This document shows, piece by piece, positions 1 through 6,149 of a stretch of DNA of 18,906 bases (its first letter is position 1; each line of letters starts with the position of its first letter). Made by a program: the position numbers and the translations under genes. Under the pieces are notes generated by a model. That model had not been told where the DNA came from. It searched no databases and worked only from the letters and a program-made list of their open reading frames with translations. Source of the DNA: CAYPJE01 sp964410945 (GTDB lineage: Bacteria; Fidelibacterota; Marinisomatia; Marinisomatales; TCS56); the NCBI GenBank assembly GCA_964410945.1, contig CAYPJE010000053.1, positions 1 to 18,906 on the forward strand, in the 5' to 3' direction.

Positions 1-60
1 ATCACCCTGGCCTGGTTTGGGCTGAACAGCCTGCTGTTTAAGATTAAATCAAAACAATGA
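1..60 (+). CDS. C-terminal end of an unidentified membrane protein (partial)
   Basis: Frame 1 is open from the window edge to a TGA at 58-60, giving the last 19 residues of a protein. They form a short hydrophobic stretch (ITLAWFGLNSLLF) followed by a basic tail (KIKSKQ), the pattern of a final transmembrane helix with a cytoplasmic positive end. The stop overlaps the next start as ATGA, so the two genes are probably translated from one mRNA. Too little is present to name a family. Confidence 0.6.
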   Translation: MTLAWFGLNSLLFKIKSKQ

Positions 61-524
61 AAGCCTATCTATCCGGTGCTATGGAGTACGATCCGGATGA
101 GGGTGCTTCCTGGCGTACTGATATGGAGAATTGGCTTAAATCCGAATTGGGACACACGGCCTTCAATCCCGTGATCGAGACCGAGCAGTTTGTCAACAGT
201 ACGGCTGCAGCTGATTACCGCCTTTGGAAAAAGACCGATTTGCCACGCTACCGGGCTTTAGTCAAACAGTTTGTGCAACATGATATTACCGCCGTGCAGG
301 AGGAATGTGATTATCTGATCTGCTACTGGAATGCAGCTGCCATGCGGGGTGGTGGAACCCAGGGCGAGGTTACGATGGCCTATCATTCGGGGAAGCCGGT
401 CTATTTGGTAACTGAGCTGGAATTTGTGGAGATCAGCGGCTGGATCCTGGCCTGTGCTACTGAACTGTATACTTCATTCGAAGAAATAAAGAATGACCTT
501 AGAAATAGATATTGTCAGGAATGA
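57..524 (+). CDS. Nucleoside 2-deoxyribosyltransferase-like protein
   Basis: This 155-residue protein resembles the nucleoside 2-deoxyribosyltransferase / DUF4406 fold. It opens with a beta-strand and loop, YLSGAME (residues 4-10), followed by a helix (DEGASWRTDMENWL) and then FNPV. The C-terminal half has CDYLICYWN (84-92) and the glycine-rich GGGTQGEVTMAYHSGKPVYLV (98-118), which matches the family's substrate-binding loop; E104 sits where the catalytic glutamate is expected. Known family members cleave or exchange the N-glycosidic bond of (deoxy)nucleosides or nucleotides in the cytoplasm. Its exact substrate cannot be read from sequence. It overlaps both neighbours by ATGA. The family call is fairly secure, the enzymatic activity less so, because many DUF4406 relatives are uncharacterised. 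Confidence 0.75.
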   Translation: MKAYLSGAMEYDPDEGASWRTDMENWLKSELGHTAFNPVIETEQFVNSTAAADYRLWKKTDLPRYRALVKQFVQHDITAVQEECDYLICYWNAAAMRGGGTQGEVTMAYHSGKPVYLVTELEFVEISGWILACATELYTSFEEIKNDLRNRYCQE

Positions 525-673
525 CCGTGCAGTCAGCAGGTGAAAAACCGGGGCCGGGAAAATATTTTTGTATGAAATGCAGAGAGAAAATCGAAATTAC
601 TGCTGAGAAACAAGCTCTGCCGGTTTGTCCTCGCTGCGGGCATACTGAATACCTGAAAATGATAAAACCGTAA
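521..673 (+). CDS. Small zinc-ribbon protein (50 aa)
   Basis: The ATG at 521 overlaps the preceding stop as ATGA, and the frame runs 50 codons to TAA at 671-673. The product has two CxxC knuckles, CMKC (C17, C20) and CPRC (C36, C39), separated by 15 residues, with an aromatic before the first (YFC) and CGHTEY after the second. This is a classic rubredoxin-like zinc-ribbon arrangement. The start lies in the Shine-Dalgarno-free end of the previous gene, so translation is likely coupled. Function is unknown; tiny zinc ribbons of this kind occur as stand-alone proteins or accessory subunits. I trust it as a gene because of the paired knuckles and the overlap. Confidence 0.7.
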   Translation: MTVQSAGEKPGPGKYFCMKCREKIEITAEKQALPVCPRCGHTEYLKMIKP

Positions 674-700
674 GAATAATCCAAGTCTCCATTCAGGAAA

Positions 701-728
701 GGCTCTTCTTGAGCCGATTGATTTTTAA
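701..728 (+). terminator. Weak intrinsic terminator candidate
   Basis: GGCTC (701-705) and GAGCC (711-715) form a 5-bp stem with a 5-base loop, followed after five bases by a T-rich run (ATTTTTAATT). It lies 28 bases after the zinc-ribbon stop and before the TrpF-like gene. The stem is short and the T-run is not immediately adjacent, so it may be a weak terminator or chance. A possible promoter for the next gene overlaps it: TTGAGC at 709-714 and TATACT at 730-735, with a sub-optimal 15-base spacer. Confidence 0.3.
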
Positions 729-768
729 TTATACTTTCAGGGCAGTTTAAAACGAGTGCCAGACAAAA

Positions 769-1437
769 ATGGGAATTAAAATCAAGGTTTGCTGTATTCA
801 ATCATCCACCGAAGCTGAACTGGCAATCGAAGCCGGCGCAACTGCGGTTGGACTGGTCTCCGCCATGCCTAGCGGGCCGGGCGTAATCGATGAAAAAACA
901 ATTGCTGAAATTGCCGCTGTGGTTCCACCTGAGATTGAAATATTTCTGCTGACCAGCTTGACCTCGGCTGGCGATATTATCGATCAGCATAACCGTTGCC
1001 GAACGACTACGATCCAGATTTGTGATGACCTTGCATCAGGGACCCACGCTGAAATAAAACAGAATTTGCCAGGGGTGAAGATCGTCCAGGTATTGCACGT
1101 GTCTGATTCAAGCACCGCTGTTGTAGCGCAACGGATAGCGCCCCATGTTGACGGATTGCTATTGGATTCCGGGAATCCTGAATTGGCAGTGAAACAGTTA
1201 GGTGGCACGGGGCGCACCCATAATTGGGCTATCAGCAGGGAAATATGCGCATCAGTGGATGTGCCTGTTTATCTGGCAGGAGGATTGAATCCTGCCAATG
1301 TTGGGGAGGCCATAAAAACTGTTCGTCCGGCAGGCGTGGATGTTTGCAGCGGTGTTCGTACCGGTGATAAATTGGACCAGGCTAAAGTAACCGCTTTCAC
1401 GGCGGCGATAAAACAATTGGAACGGGGAACAAGATGA
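769..1437 (+). CDS. Phosphoribosylanthranilate isomerase-like protein (TrpF family)
   Basis: The 222 residues read as a complete (beta/alpha)8 barrel of the TrpF family. The N-terminal strand IKVCC places C8 at the position of the catalytic cysteine in TrpF (KICG), and LLLDSG places D133 at the catalytic aspartate. The phosphate-binding parts are recognisable: GGTGRTHNW (145-153), LAGGLNPANVGEAI (169-182) and VDVCSGV (190-196). Family enzymes carry out the Amadori rearrangement of phosphoribosylanthranilate in tryptophan synthesis. Two things are odd: no other trp gene is nearby, and the substrate loop that normally carries an SxR motif reads SAMPSGPGVI without arginine. It could be a divergent TrpF or a paralogue with another substrate. 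The start lacks a clear ribosome-binding site. It overlaps the next gene by ATGA. Confidence 0.75.
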   Translation: MGIKIKVCCIQSSTEAELAIEAGATAVGLVSAMPSGPGVIDEKTIAEIAAVVPPEIEIFLLTSLTSAGDIIDQHNRCRTTTIQICDDLASGTHAEIKQNLPGVKIVQVLHVSDSSTAVVAQRIAPHVDGLLLDSGNPELAVKQLGGTGRTHNWAISREICASVDVPVYLAGGLNPANVGEAIKTVRPAGVDVCSGVRTGDKLDQAKVTAFTAAIKQLERGTR

Positions 1438-2174
1438 TCAAAATTATAAGATTGATTTGCTTAATTGTAATCATGAATCCGCTGTCAGCCGGGGAGCTAC
1501 CGGATGGATTTGTTTATATCACTGATATAATTCCCGATATTGAGCTTGATATCAGATACTGTTCAAATAATAATTTTTTGGGTGTACGTGTTGATGGCTA
1601 TAATGCACCCGTTGGAATAGTTACCGAAAAGGCAGCCCTAGCCCTGGTTGAGGTGCAGACCGAGCTGAAGAGCTTTGGTTTTGGCTTGAAACTGTACGAT
1701 GCGTACCGGCCTCAGCAGGCAGTGGATCATTTTGTGCGCTGGGCGGCCGATTTCGGGGATACGCTGACCAAACGGGAATTTTACCCTACCCTGGAGAAAC
1801 CGGTCCTGCTGGAAGAAGTGTACATCGCCACCCGTTCTTCCCATACCCGGGGTAGTGCGGTTGATTTGACAATCATTGCTCTACCACCCGCTCAGCAGCC
1901 TGTTTTTGACATTGCTGCCCAATGTGACTGTTCCCAAGGATCGACAGCTGGTGAACGCGATAACAGTATCGACATGGGCTCCGGGTTTGATTGTTTTCAT
2001 GAAATATCACATACCGCCAATCCCGATCTGACTGAACAGCAGCGGGCTAACCGTCTGCTTTTAAAATCCATAATGGAAAAATATGGTTTCAAGAATTACG
2101 CCAAGGAATGGTGGCATTTTAATTACAAGGATGAACCTTTCCCTGATACATATTTTAATTTTCCGGTCGAATAG
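1434..2174 (+). CDS. ddpX: Secreted D-alanyl-D-alanine dipeptidase (VanX/DdpX, peptidase M15D)
   Basis: This is a 246-residue zinc dipeptidase with an N-terminal signal peptide (residues 1-19, ending LSA|G), so it should act in the periplasm. The family marks are complete: YDAYRP (88-93), SSHTRGSAVDL (135-145) with zinc ligands H137 and D144, and EWWHF (225-229) with catalytic E225 and zinc ligand H228. Enzymes of this family hydrolyse D-Ala-D-Ala released from peptidoglycan. In vancomycin-resistant organisms VanX is cytoplasmic, but here the signal peptide and absence of van genes point to cell-wall recycling or nutrient use. It starts inside the TrpF-like stop (ATGA) and is followed nine bases later by the acetyltransferase, so the three are likely one operon. 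Confidence 0.9.
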   Translation: MIKIIRLICLIVIMNPLSAGELPDGFVYITDIIPDIELDIRYCSNNNFLGVRVDGYNAPVGIVTEKAALALVEVQTELKSFGFGLKLYDAYRPQQAVDHFVRWAADFGDTLTKREFYPTLEKPVLLEEVYIATRSSHTRGSAVDLTIIALPPAQQPVFDIAAQCDCSQGSTAGERDNSIDMGSGFDCFHEISHTANPDLTEQQRANRLLLKSIMEKYGFKNYAKEWWHFNYKDEPFPDTYFNFPVE

Positions 2175-2183
2175 GAGTTTTCA

Positions 2184-3425
2184 ATGGAAAAAGATATGCA
2201 AATTGTAACCTATGATCCGAAAGTCGATGAAAAAGCGGTCATGCGTATTTTCAAGGAAGTCGGTTGGGTGGATGGCAAGGATGCTGAAAAAGGGGCCAAA
2301 ATATATTTTAACGGCCAAAGGGCACTGATTACCAAAATTGCCGGCCAGGCTGAATGTTTTGCCGGAACGATGCCGGGGCAGATCAAATACCTGGAAGAGA
2401 ATTTGCCCTTTACTGCTGTGACTGGCGTCGTCACCAGCCGGATCGCTCGTAAACAGGGATTGGCTGGTAAATTAACAGCCCAGGCAGTCGCCAACGGTGC
2501 CATAAACGGCGAGCTGGTTGCCGGGCTGGGTATTTTTGAACAGGGATTTTATAATCGGCTCGGGTTTGGTTCGGGCCCTTATGAGAATTGGTTCAGCTTT
2601 GATCCATCATTATTGAAAATCAACCGGAGCCTTCGTCCTCCACAGCGCCTGACTGCCGATGATTACCAGCAGATTCAACAGGCCATGATCAACCGCCGCC
2701 GCGGGCATGGCAACATCAATATTACTGAAATTGCATCCATCGAGGCCGAGCTGCACTGGATCAAGGATGGTTTTGGTTTAGGGTACTTTGACGGGCCGAA
2801 CGGTGAATTGACCCATTTTTTCTGGTGTGAGGGAAGTGGCGAGTTGGGACCATATAAAATTCCGATCTATGCCTTCCGGGAGAATGAACAATACCTGGAA
2901 CTAATGGCACTGCTGAAAAGCCTGGGCGACCAGGTTCGGATGGTGGAGATGCGTGAGCCGGCCGGGATTCAATTCCAGGATCTGATTAAACAGCCCTTCA
3001 AACTGCGTCAGATGACTGCTCGTTCCAAATATGAGAACCGCAGCCGGGCTACGTCCTATTATCAGATCCGGATCAATGATCTACCAGCCTGCATGGAGAA
3101 AACCCATCTGCCTTTCGGTGACCTGAGTTTCAATTTGAAATTAAGCGATCCGATTGTCGACTTTCTCGATCCGAATACGGAATGGCAGGGGACAAGTGGT
3201 GATTATATTGTGAATCTTGGCCCGGATTCCGGAGCGGAAAAAGGGAATGATTCAGCATTGCCGACTCTGACTGCATCGGTCGGGGCGTTTACCCGTCTTT
3301 GGATGGGCGTGCGACCAGCCACCGGATTGGCTACTACCGATGACCTGGCCGGACCTGCAAAATTATTGCATGAATTGGACCAGCTGCTGCGTCTACCAAT
3401 CCCCAAACCGGAATGGGACTTCTAG
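2184..3425 (+). CDS. Eis-like GNAT N-acetyltransferase with SCP2-like C-terminal domain
   Basis: A 413-residue cytoplasmic protein close in length to mycobacterial Eis (about 400). It has an N-terminal GNAT domain whose acetyl-CoA loop reads RKQGLAGKL (89-97; RxxGxA), followed by GLGIFEQGFYNRLGFG (114-129), matching the Eis F/YY-x-R-x-GFG segment with Y123 at the likely general-acid tyrosine. A second GNAT-like domain and an SCP2-like C-terminal domain (about 310-413) follow. The protein ends in phenylalanine (WDF); Eis uses the carboxylate of its terminal phenylalanine in catalysis, so this match is telling. The start at 2184 has an AGGAG seven bases upstream. Eis-type enzymes acetylate amines on aminoglycosides, peptides or protein lysines; the natural substrate here is unknown. 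Confidence 0.82.
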   Translation: MEKDMQIVTYDPKVDEKAVMRIFKEVGWVDGKDAEKGAKIYFNGQRALITKIAGQAECFAGTMPGQIKYLEENLPFTAVTGVVTSRIARKQGLAGKLTAQAVANGAINGELVAGLGIFEQGFYNRLGFGSGPYENWFSFDPSLLKINRSLRPPQRLTADDYQQIQQAMINRRRGHGNINITEIASIEAELHWIKDGFGLGYFDGPNGELTHFFWCEGSGELGPYKIPIYAFRENEQYLELMALLKSLGDQVRMVEMREPAGIQFQDLIKQPFKLRQMTARSKYENRSRATSYYQIRINDLPACMEKTHLPFGDLSFNLKLSDPIVDFLDPNTEWQGTSGDYIVNLGPDSGAEKGNDSALPTLTASVGAFTRLWMGVRPATGLATTDDLAGPAKLLHELDQLLRLPIPKPEWDF

Positions 3426-3438
3426 TAATTGTCTTGGT

Positions 3439-3467
3439 TTGGGAACTTAATTCCTATAAATTAATAT
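3439..3467 (+). promoter_or_regulatory. Sigma70-like promoter candidate for the CBS gene
   Basis: TTGGGA (3439-3444) and TAATAT (3462-3467) are separated by 17 bases, in the 90-base gap before the CBS-domain gene. A second possible -10 (TATAAA, 3455-3460) overlaps. The -35 matches the consensus at four of six positions. Confidence 0.45.
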
Positions 3468-3515
3468 TAAAGCTGAAATTAGTCCCCGGGGGAAGTGACA
3501 AACCATGGAGGAATA

Positions 3516-3932
3516 ATGGATAAACCATTAGCGGTCAAACATTTTATGGCCAAGAAAATCACAACCTTTCACCCGAACCAGAATGTATTTGAAGTAATCG
3601 ACCAGCTGATCATGAATAGCATTTCCGGTGGCCCGGTTGTGGACAATGACGGGAAATTGATTGGTATAATCTCAGAGAAGGATTGTCTGCACACCACCAT
3701 CGAATCATCCTACTATACCGATATGGGCGCCCTGGTTTCCGATTTGATGTCCACCAATGTAGCCACAGTAGACCAGAATGACAGTGTCCATTCTGTTGCT
3801 CAGAAATTTCTGGATTGCAATTACCGCCGGTTTCCGGTACTGGATGATGACAAACTGGTCGGCCAGATCAGCCGCCGCGACCTGCTGCGGGCTATTAAAA
3901 CAATCCCTACCGAAACTCAGGTACCAGGTTAA
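3516..3932 (+). CDS. Two-CBS-domain protein
   Basis: I start this gene at the ATG at 3516 because GGAGG (3507-3511) sits four bases upstream; an in-frame GTG at 3495 would add seven residues but has no better signal. The 138-residue product is a stand-alone Bateman module: CBS1 (about residues 8-60; ISGGPVVDNDGKLIGIISEKD) and CBS2 (about 73-126; RRFPVLDDDKLVGQISRRDLL). Paired CBS domains typically bind adenine nucleotides such as AMP, ATP or SAM and sense energy state. No effector domain is attached, and neither neighbour suggests a partner. It appears to be monocistronic, with its own promoter upstream and a structured non-coding stretch downstream. Confidence 0.88.
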   Translation: MDKPLAVKHFMAKKITTFHPNQNVFEVIDQLIMNSISGGPVVDNDGKLIGIISEKDCLHTTIESSYYTDMGALVSDLMSTNVATVDQNDSVHSVAQKFLDCNYRRFPVLDDDKLVGQISRRDLLRAIKTIPTETQVPG

Positions 3933-4143
3933 TGGGGCTCCACGGGTAAATCCGTACATCCACGACATAGCTGCTTTCGGTACGCAGGCGTGGTCCCATT
4001 TAATTACCAGTCTTCGGTGCGCCAAGGCGTGACTACGCCGCGGTTATCCGCCTGATTCTTGGGGTGAACATCAGGCCGAAGCAATTGATCTGTAATTTTT
4101 TACGCATTCATCCATGGACTTGCCCGTGGTCTTCTGCGAAGAC
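3933..4143 (+). other. Non-coding stretch dense in nested inverted repeats; possible structured RNA
   Basis: No convincing gene lies between the CBS stop and the next promoter. Instead several helices can be drawn. First set: TGGGG 3933-3937 with TCCCA 3994-3998, enclosing ACGGG 3942-3946/TCCGT 3951-3955 and CCACG 3960-3964/CGTGG 3989-3993 (with inner CTGC/GCAG). Second set: CTTCGG 4012-4017 with CCGAAG 4076-4081, enclosing GGCGT 4026-4030/ACGCC 4035-4039, CGG 4041-4043/CCG 4048-4050 and CCTGAT 4051-4056/ATCAGG 4070-4075. Then GTCTTC 4129-4134/GAAGAC 4138-4143. Two pairs in the first set would be G-U in a + strand RNA but C-A mismatches in a - strand RNA, which weakly favours the + strand. 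It could be a 3' UTR element, an independent RNA or a degenerate palindromic repeat. Short helices can arise by chance. Confidence 0.35.
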
Positions 4144-4161
4144 GGATAATTAAAAAACCAG

Positions 4162-4214
4162 TTGAACCAGTCGGGTGAATAGTTGTAATATACTTTGAAG
4201 CGCAAAGTACTTTG
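4162..4214 (+). promoter_or_regulatory. Promoter with three TACTTTG operator half-sites
   Basis: TTGAAC (4162-4167) and TAATAT (4186-4191) form a promoter with an 18-base spacer. Overlapping and just downstream of the -10 are three copies of one heptamer: TACTTTG at 4191-4197, its reverse complement CAAAGTA at 4203-4209, and TACTTTG again at 4208-4214. The last two make a perfect 12-bp palindrome (CAAAGTACTTTG). This position would block polymerase, so I infer that the winged-helix regulator encoded second in the operon binds here and represses its own cassette. Confidence 0.6.
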
Positions 4215-4233
4215 AGTATTAGTTGAGGATAGT

Positions 4234-4824
4234 ATGAATCAAATTGAAACCCGGGACAATATTGCAGTAATTAAAGCCATGATTGATAAAACCCGTCGTG
4301 ATACGGCTGAGTCGGGAGTATTATTTATTGCATTGGGAATCTTCTGTGCCATCCTTACTCTGGTAATTGCACTTCTGGAGTTGTTCAATCTGCATCAATA
4401 CACTCTCCCGATAATCATCTTCATGGCAGTTGGCGGAGGTGTAATTGGATACCTGGTACTCGCCAAAGAGGGGAAAAGGGCAACGGTTAAATCTTACTCT
4501 AAAACCCTGTTTTATAATGTTTGGTTTGTCTGTGGTTTTGTGGCTTTAGCAATCACATTTCTTTTCCCGAACCTGAATATCATTGCAGGGGAGAATATTC
4601 CGGTCATGGTTGCCGTTGTCCTGGGGATTGCTGTTTATTTATCCGGGATTGTTCTGGAAACCGTGTTTCTCAAACTCAGCAGTCTGGTTTGGTGGTTTGG
4701 GGCTCTGGCAATGATCTTTACCTCAGGTTTTACCAGTGCTGTAATAATGATTCTGGTTATCCTGTTGGGCTGGGTGCTGCCGGGTCTGATTCTGAACAGG
4801 AAATACCGGCAGCGGAATGTTTAA
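4234..4824 (+). CDS. Six-helix membrane protein paired with a winged-helix regulator
   Basis: A 196-residue inner-membrane protein of no named function. An amphipathic N-terminal helix (IAVIKAMIDKTRRDTAESG, about 11-28) precedes six hydrophobic segments at about 28-50, 57-76, 92-111, 122-141, 150-165 and 167-188, and a short basic tail follows (NRKYRQR). The next gene, a PF13601-type winged-helix protein, begins on the base after its stop. Small multi-pass proteins next to such regulators are common in FCB genomes, and I infer a sensor or sequestration partner for the regulator rather than a transporter. It is the first gene behind the TACTTTG-operator promoter. The start ATG has a weak GAGGA upstream. 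Confidence 0.75.
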   Translation: MNQIETRDNIAVIKAMIDKTRRDTAESGVLFIALGIFCAILTLVIALLELFNLHQYTLPIIIFMAVGGGVIGYLVLAKEGKRATVKSYSKTLFYNVWFVCGFVALAITFLFPNLNIIAGENIPVMVAVVLGIAVYLSGIVLETVFLKLSSLVWWFGALAMIFTSGFTSAVIMILVILLGWVLPGLILNRKYRQRNV

Positions 4825-5130
4825 ATGAATCAGCCGAATATTCCCAGGCTCAACCCTTTGATTCATGCCCCCAAGCGCTTGGCGATTCTATCTGTCCTGA
4901 TAACCGTTGATGATGCCAGTTTTAATTACCTTAAGGAAAGTGTCGAAATAACCGACGGCAATCTCAGTACCCATCTTTCCAAACTTGAGCAAGCCGGTTT
5001 TGTGAGTCTTGAAAAGACATTTTCCGGAAAAAAGCCACTAACTACTGTATCTATCACTGAAACCGGTCATCAGGCCTTTATGGATTATCTTGATCAGCTG
5101 GAGAAACTGGTTAATTTGAGAAATCGATGA
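4825..5130 (+). CDS. Winged-helix transcriptional regulator (PF13601-like)
   Basis: A 101-residue single-domain DNA-binding protein. An opening helix (LIHAPKRLAILSVL, 12-25) leads to the helix-turn-helix, whose recognition helix is about 43-57 (TDGNLSTHLSKLEQA), and then a wing of two strands around SGKKPLTTVSIT (67-78). This order and the phrase NLSTHLSKLEQAGFV are typical of the MarR/ArsR-like 'winged helix DNA-binding domain' family. There is no ligand or metal site visible, so any signal probably comes through a partner such as the adjacent membrane protein. Start codon directly abuts the upstream stop and its own stop overlaps the next start (ATGA), implying coupled expression. The TACTTTG repeats upstream of the operon are the obvious candidate target. 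Confidence 0.85.
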   Translation: MNQPNIPRLNPLIHAPKRLAILSVLITVDDASFNYLKESVEITDGNLSTHLSKLEQAGFVSLEKTFSGKKPLTTVSITETGHQAFMDYLDQLEKLVNLRNR

Positions 5131-6149
5131 AAAGTACTTTTATAATTTTATCAATTACAATCATGATCGGCAGTCTGAGTGCGGGAAAGCTTGAAATCCC
5201 TGATTTTATCTCTGATACGGTGATGGTAATTATCCCTGGTGACAGTCTGATTATATCCGACCATCAGGGATTCGTTGTCGATAACCGCGGGATTGACGGG
5301 AGATTATTGGCGGTAAGTACTAAGAAGAAATGGCACTATATTCCCGTCGATCAATTTTACCTGTTAAATCATTCCCTGGCAGTAACAGTGAACTGGTTTC
5401 TCGGCGATTCAATAATATCAAACCAGTACAGGTTATATATCGATGATCTCACGTTCTGGTTTGATCACGGTGGCTTTATCAATAAGGGAAATAAATTGAA
5501 CGGCTATACACGCCTGGTTAGCCCGAACGGTGAAACTATCAGGGACTGGCAATGGGATTTCACTGCCCGGAAGAAAAAGAAACAGCCCCTGGAAGAAATC
5601 TACAGCAGGTTGATGGTAGAATTTCTCACAGCTCAGGTGGATGAATTAGGACAATCCGTTCCGGACCAGAATAAATCAAGGAATCGATATCGACGTGAAC
5701 TTAATCCCTGGGTCGATTATATTATTTTGGAAGATGGGTTTATAATTGATGGCCGGTTGACACTGCGGTTTCCTAAAGATGAACGAAAAAAATGGAGTTT
5801 CGGAATCAAGGAAATCTATTACCGTCGTTCTAAAAAAATGGAATCGGCCAGTATCGGTGGGTTCGATCAACAGTGGTTCTGGCGGAAAAATGACAGTATT
5901 GTTTTGAGGACGGGATTTACAGGAAGGTTAGGTTTTAACAGCTATCGCGCTGAATATTTTGACACCATCCATTGGAAGAATATTTTCATGATCAATGCAG
6001 GAATCCTGGCCAGTATTGAATACCGACCACGTTACTTGCAGGGATTCCACGGCGCTCTTGGTCTATATACCCAGCTTAATGTCCTGCCCGATCTGGTTGA
6101 CCGGGTTGAAGGTGGTTTGTTGATGTCAGTCGGGATTAATCTGCCATGA
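5127..6149 (+). CDS. Secreted protein of unknown function in a TonB-receptor cassette
   Basis: I do not recognise this 340-residue protein. It begins with a clear signal peptide (MKSTFIILSITIMIGSLSA, 1-19), so it is exported. The first third (about 20-135) looks beta-rich with short polar turns. A lysine-rich helical segment follows (about 147-190; ARKKKKQPLEEIYSRLMVEFL). The last 150 residues alternate aromatic and polar residues (DYIILEDGFIIDGRLTLRF, WSFGIKEIYYRR, ILASIEYRPRYLQGF, LLMSVGINL), as in outer-membrane or periplasmic beta structure. It overlaps the regulator and the receptor genes by ATGA at both ends, so it is very likely co-translated with them and may be an accessory of the uptake system. 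That role is inference from position only. Confidence 0.65.
   Translation: MKSTFIILSITIMIGSLSAGKLEIPDFISDTVMVIIPGDSLIISDHQGFVVDNRGIDGRLLAVSTKKKWHYIPVDQFYLLNHSLAVTVNWFLGDSIISNQYRLYIDDLTFWFDHGGFINKGNKLNGYTRLVSPNGETIRDWQWDFTARKKKKQPLEEIYSRLMVEFLTAQVDELGQSVPDQNKSRNRYRRELNPWVDYIILEDGFIIDGRLTLRFPKDERKKWSFGIKEIYYRRSKKMESASIGGFDQQWFWRKNDSIVLRTGFTGRLGFNSYRAEYFDTIHWKNIFMINAGILASIEYRPRYLQGFHGALGLYTQLNVLPDLVDRVEGGLLMSVGINLP

Noticed and set aside
1434..2174. Vancomycin-resistance (vanX) locus
   Set aside because: No vanH, vanA-type ligase or VanRS genes are present, and the protein has a signal peptide, so wall recycling or nutrition is more likely.
3484..3491. CCCCGGGG palindrome before the CBS gene
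   Set aside because: Eight bases only, not placed at promoter elements; likely chance.
3907..3999. Short antisense ORF of 30 codons with a start on the minus strand
   Set aside because: It runs into the CBS gene, lacks a ribosome-binding site and is no longer than expected by chance.
3705..4025. 106-residue minus-strand ORF over the end of the CBS gene
   Set aside because: It is the antisense shadow of the CBS gene, whose protein is clearly conserved in family features; the translation shows no domain.
4012..4081. Cloverleaf-like fold resembling a tRNA
   Set aside because: The last arm has a 13-base loop and no T-loop sequence, the acceptor-like stem is six pairs and no anticodon arm of standard size can be drawn. 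It is kept only as part of the structured stretch.
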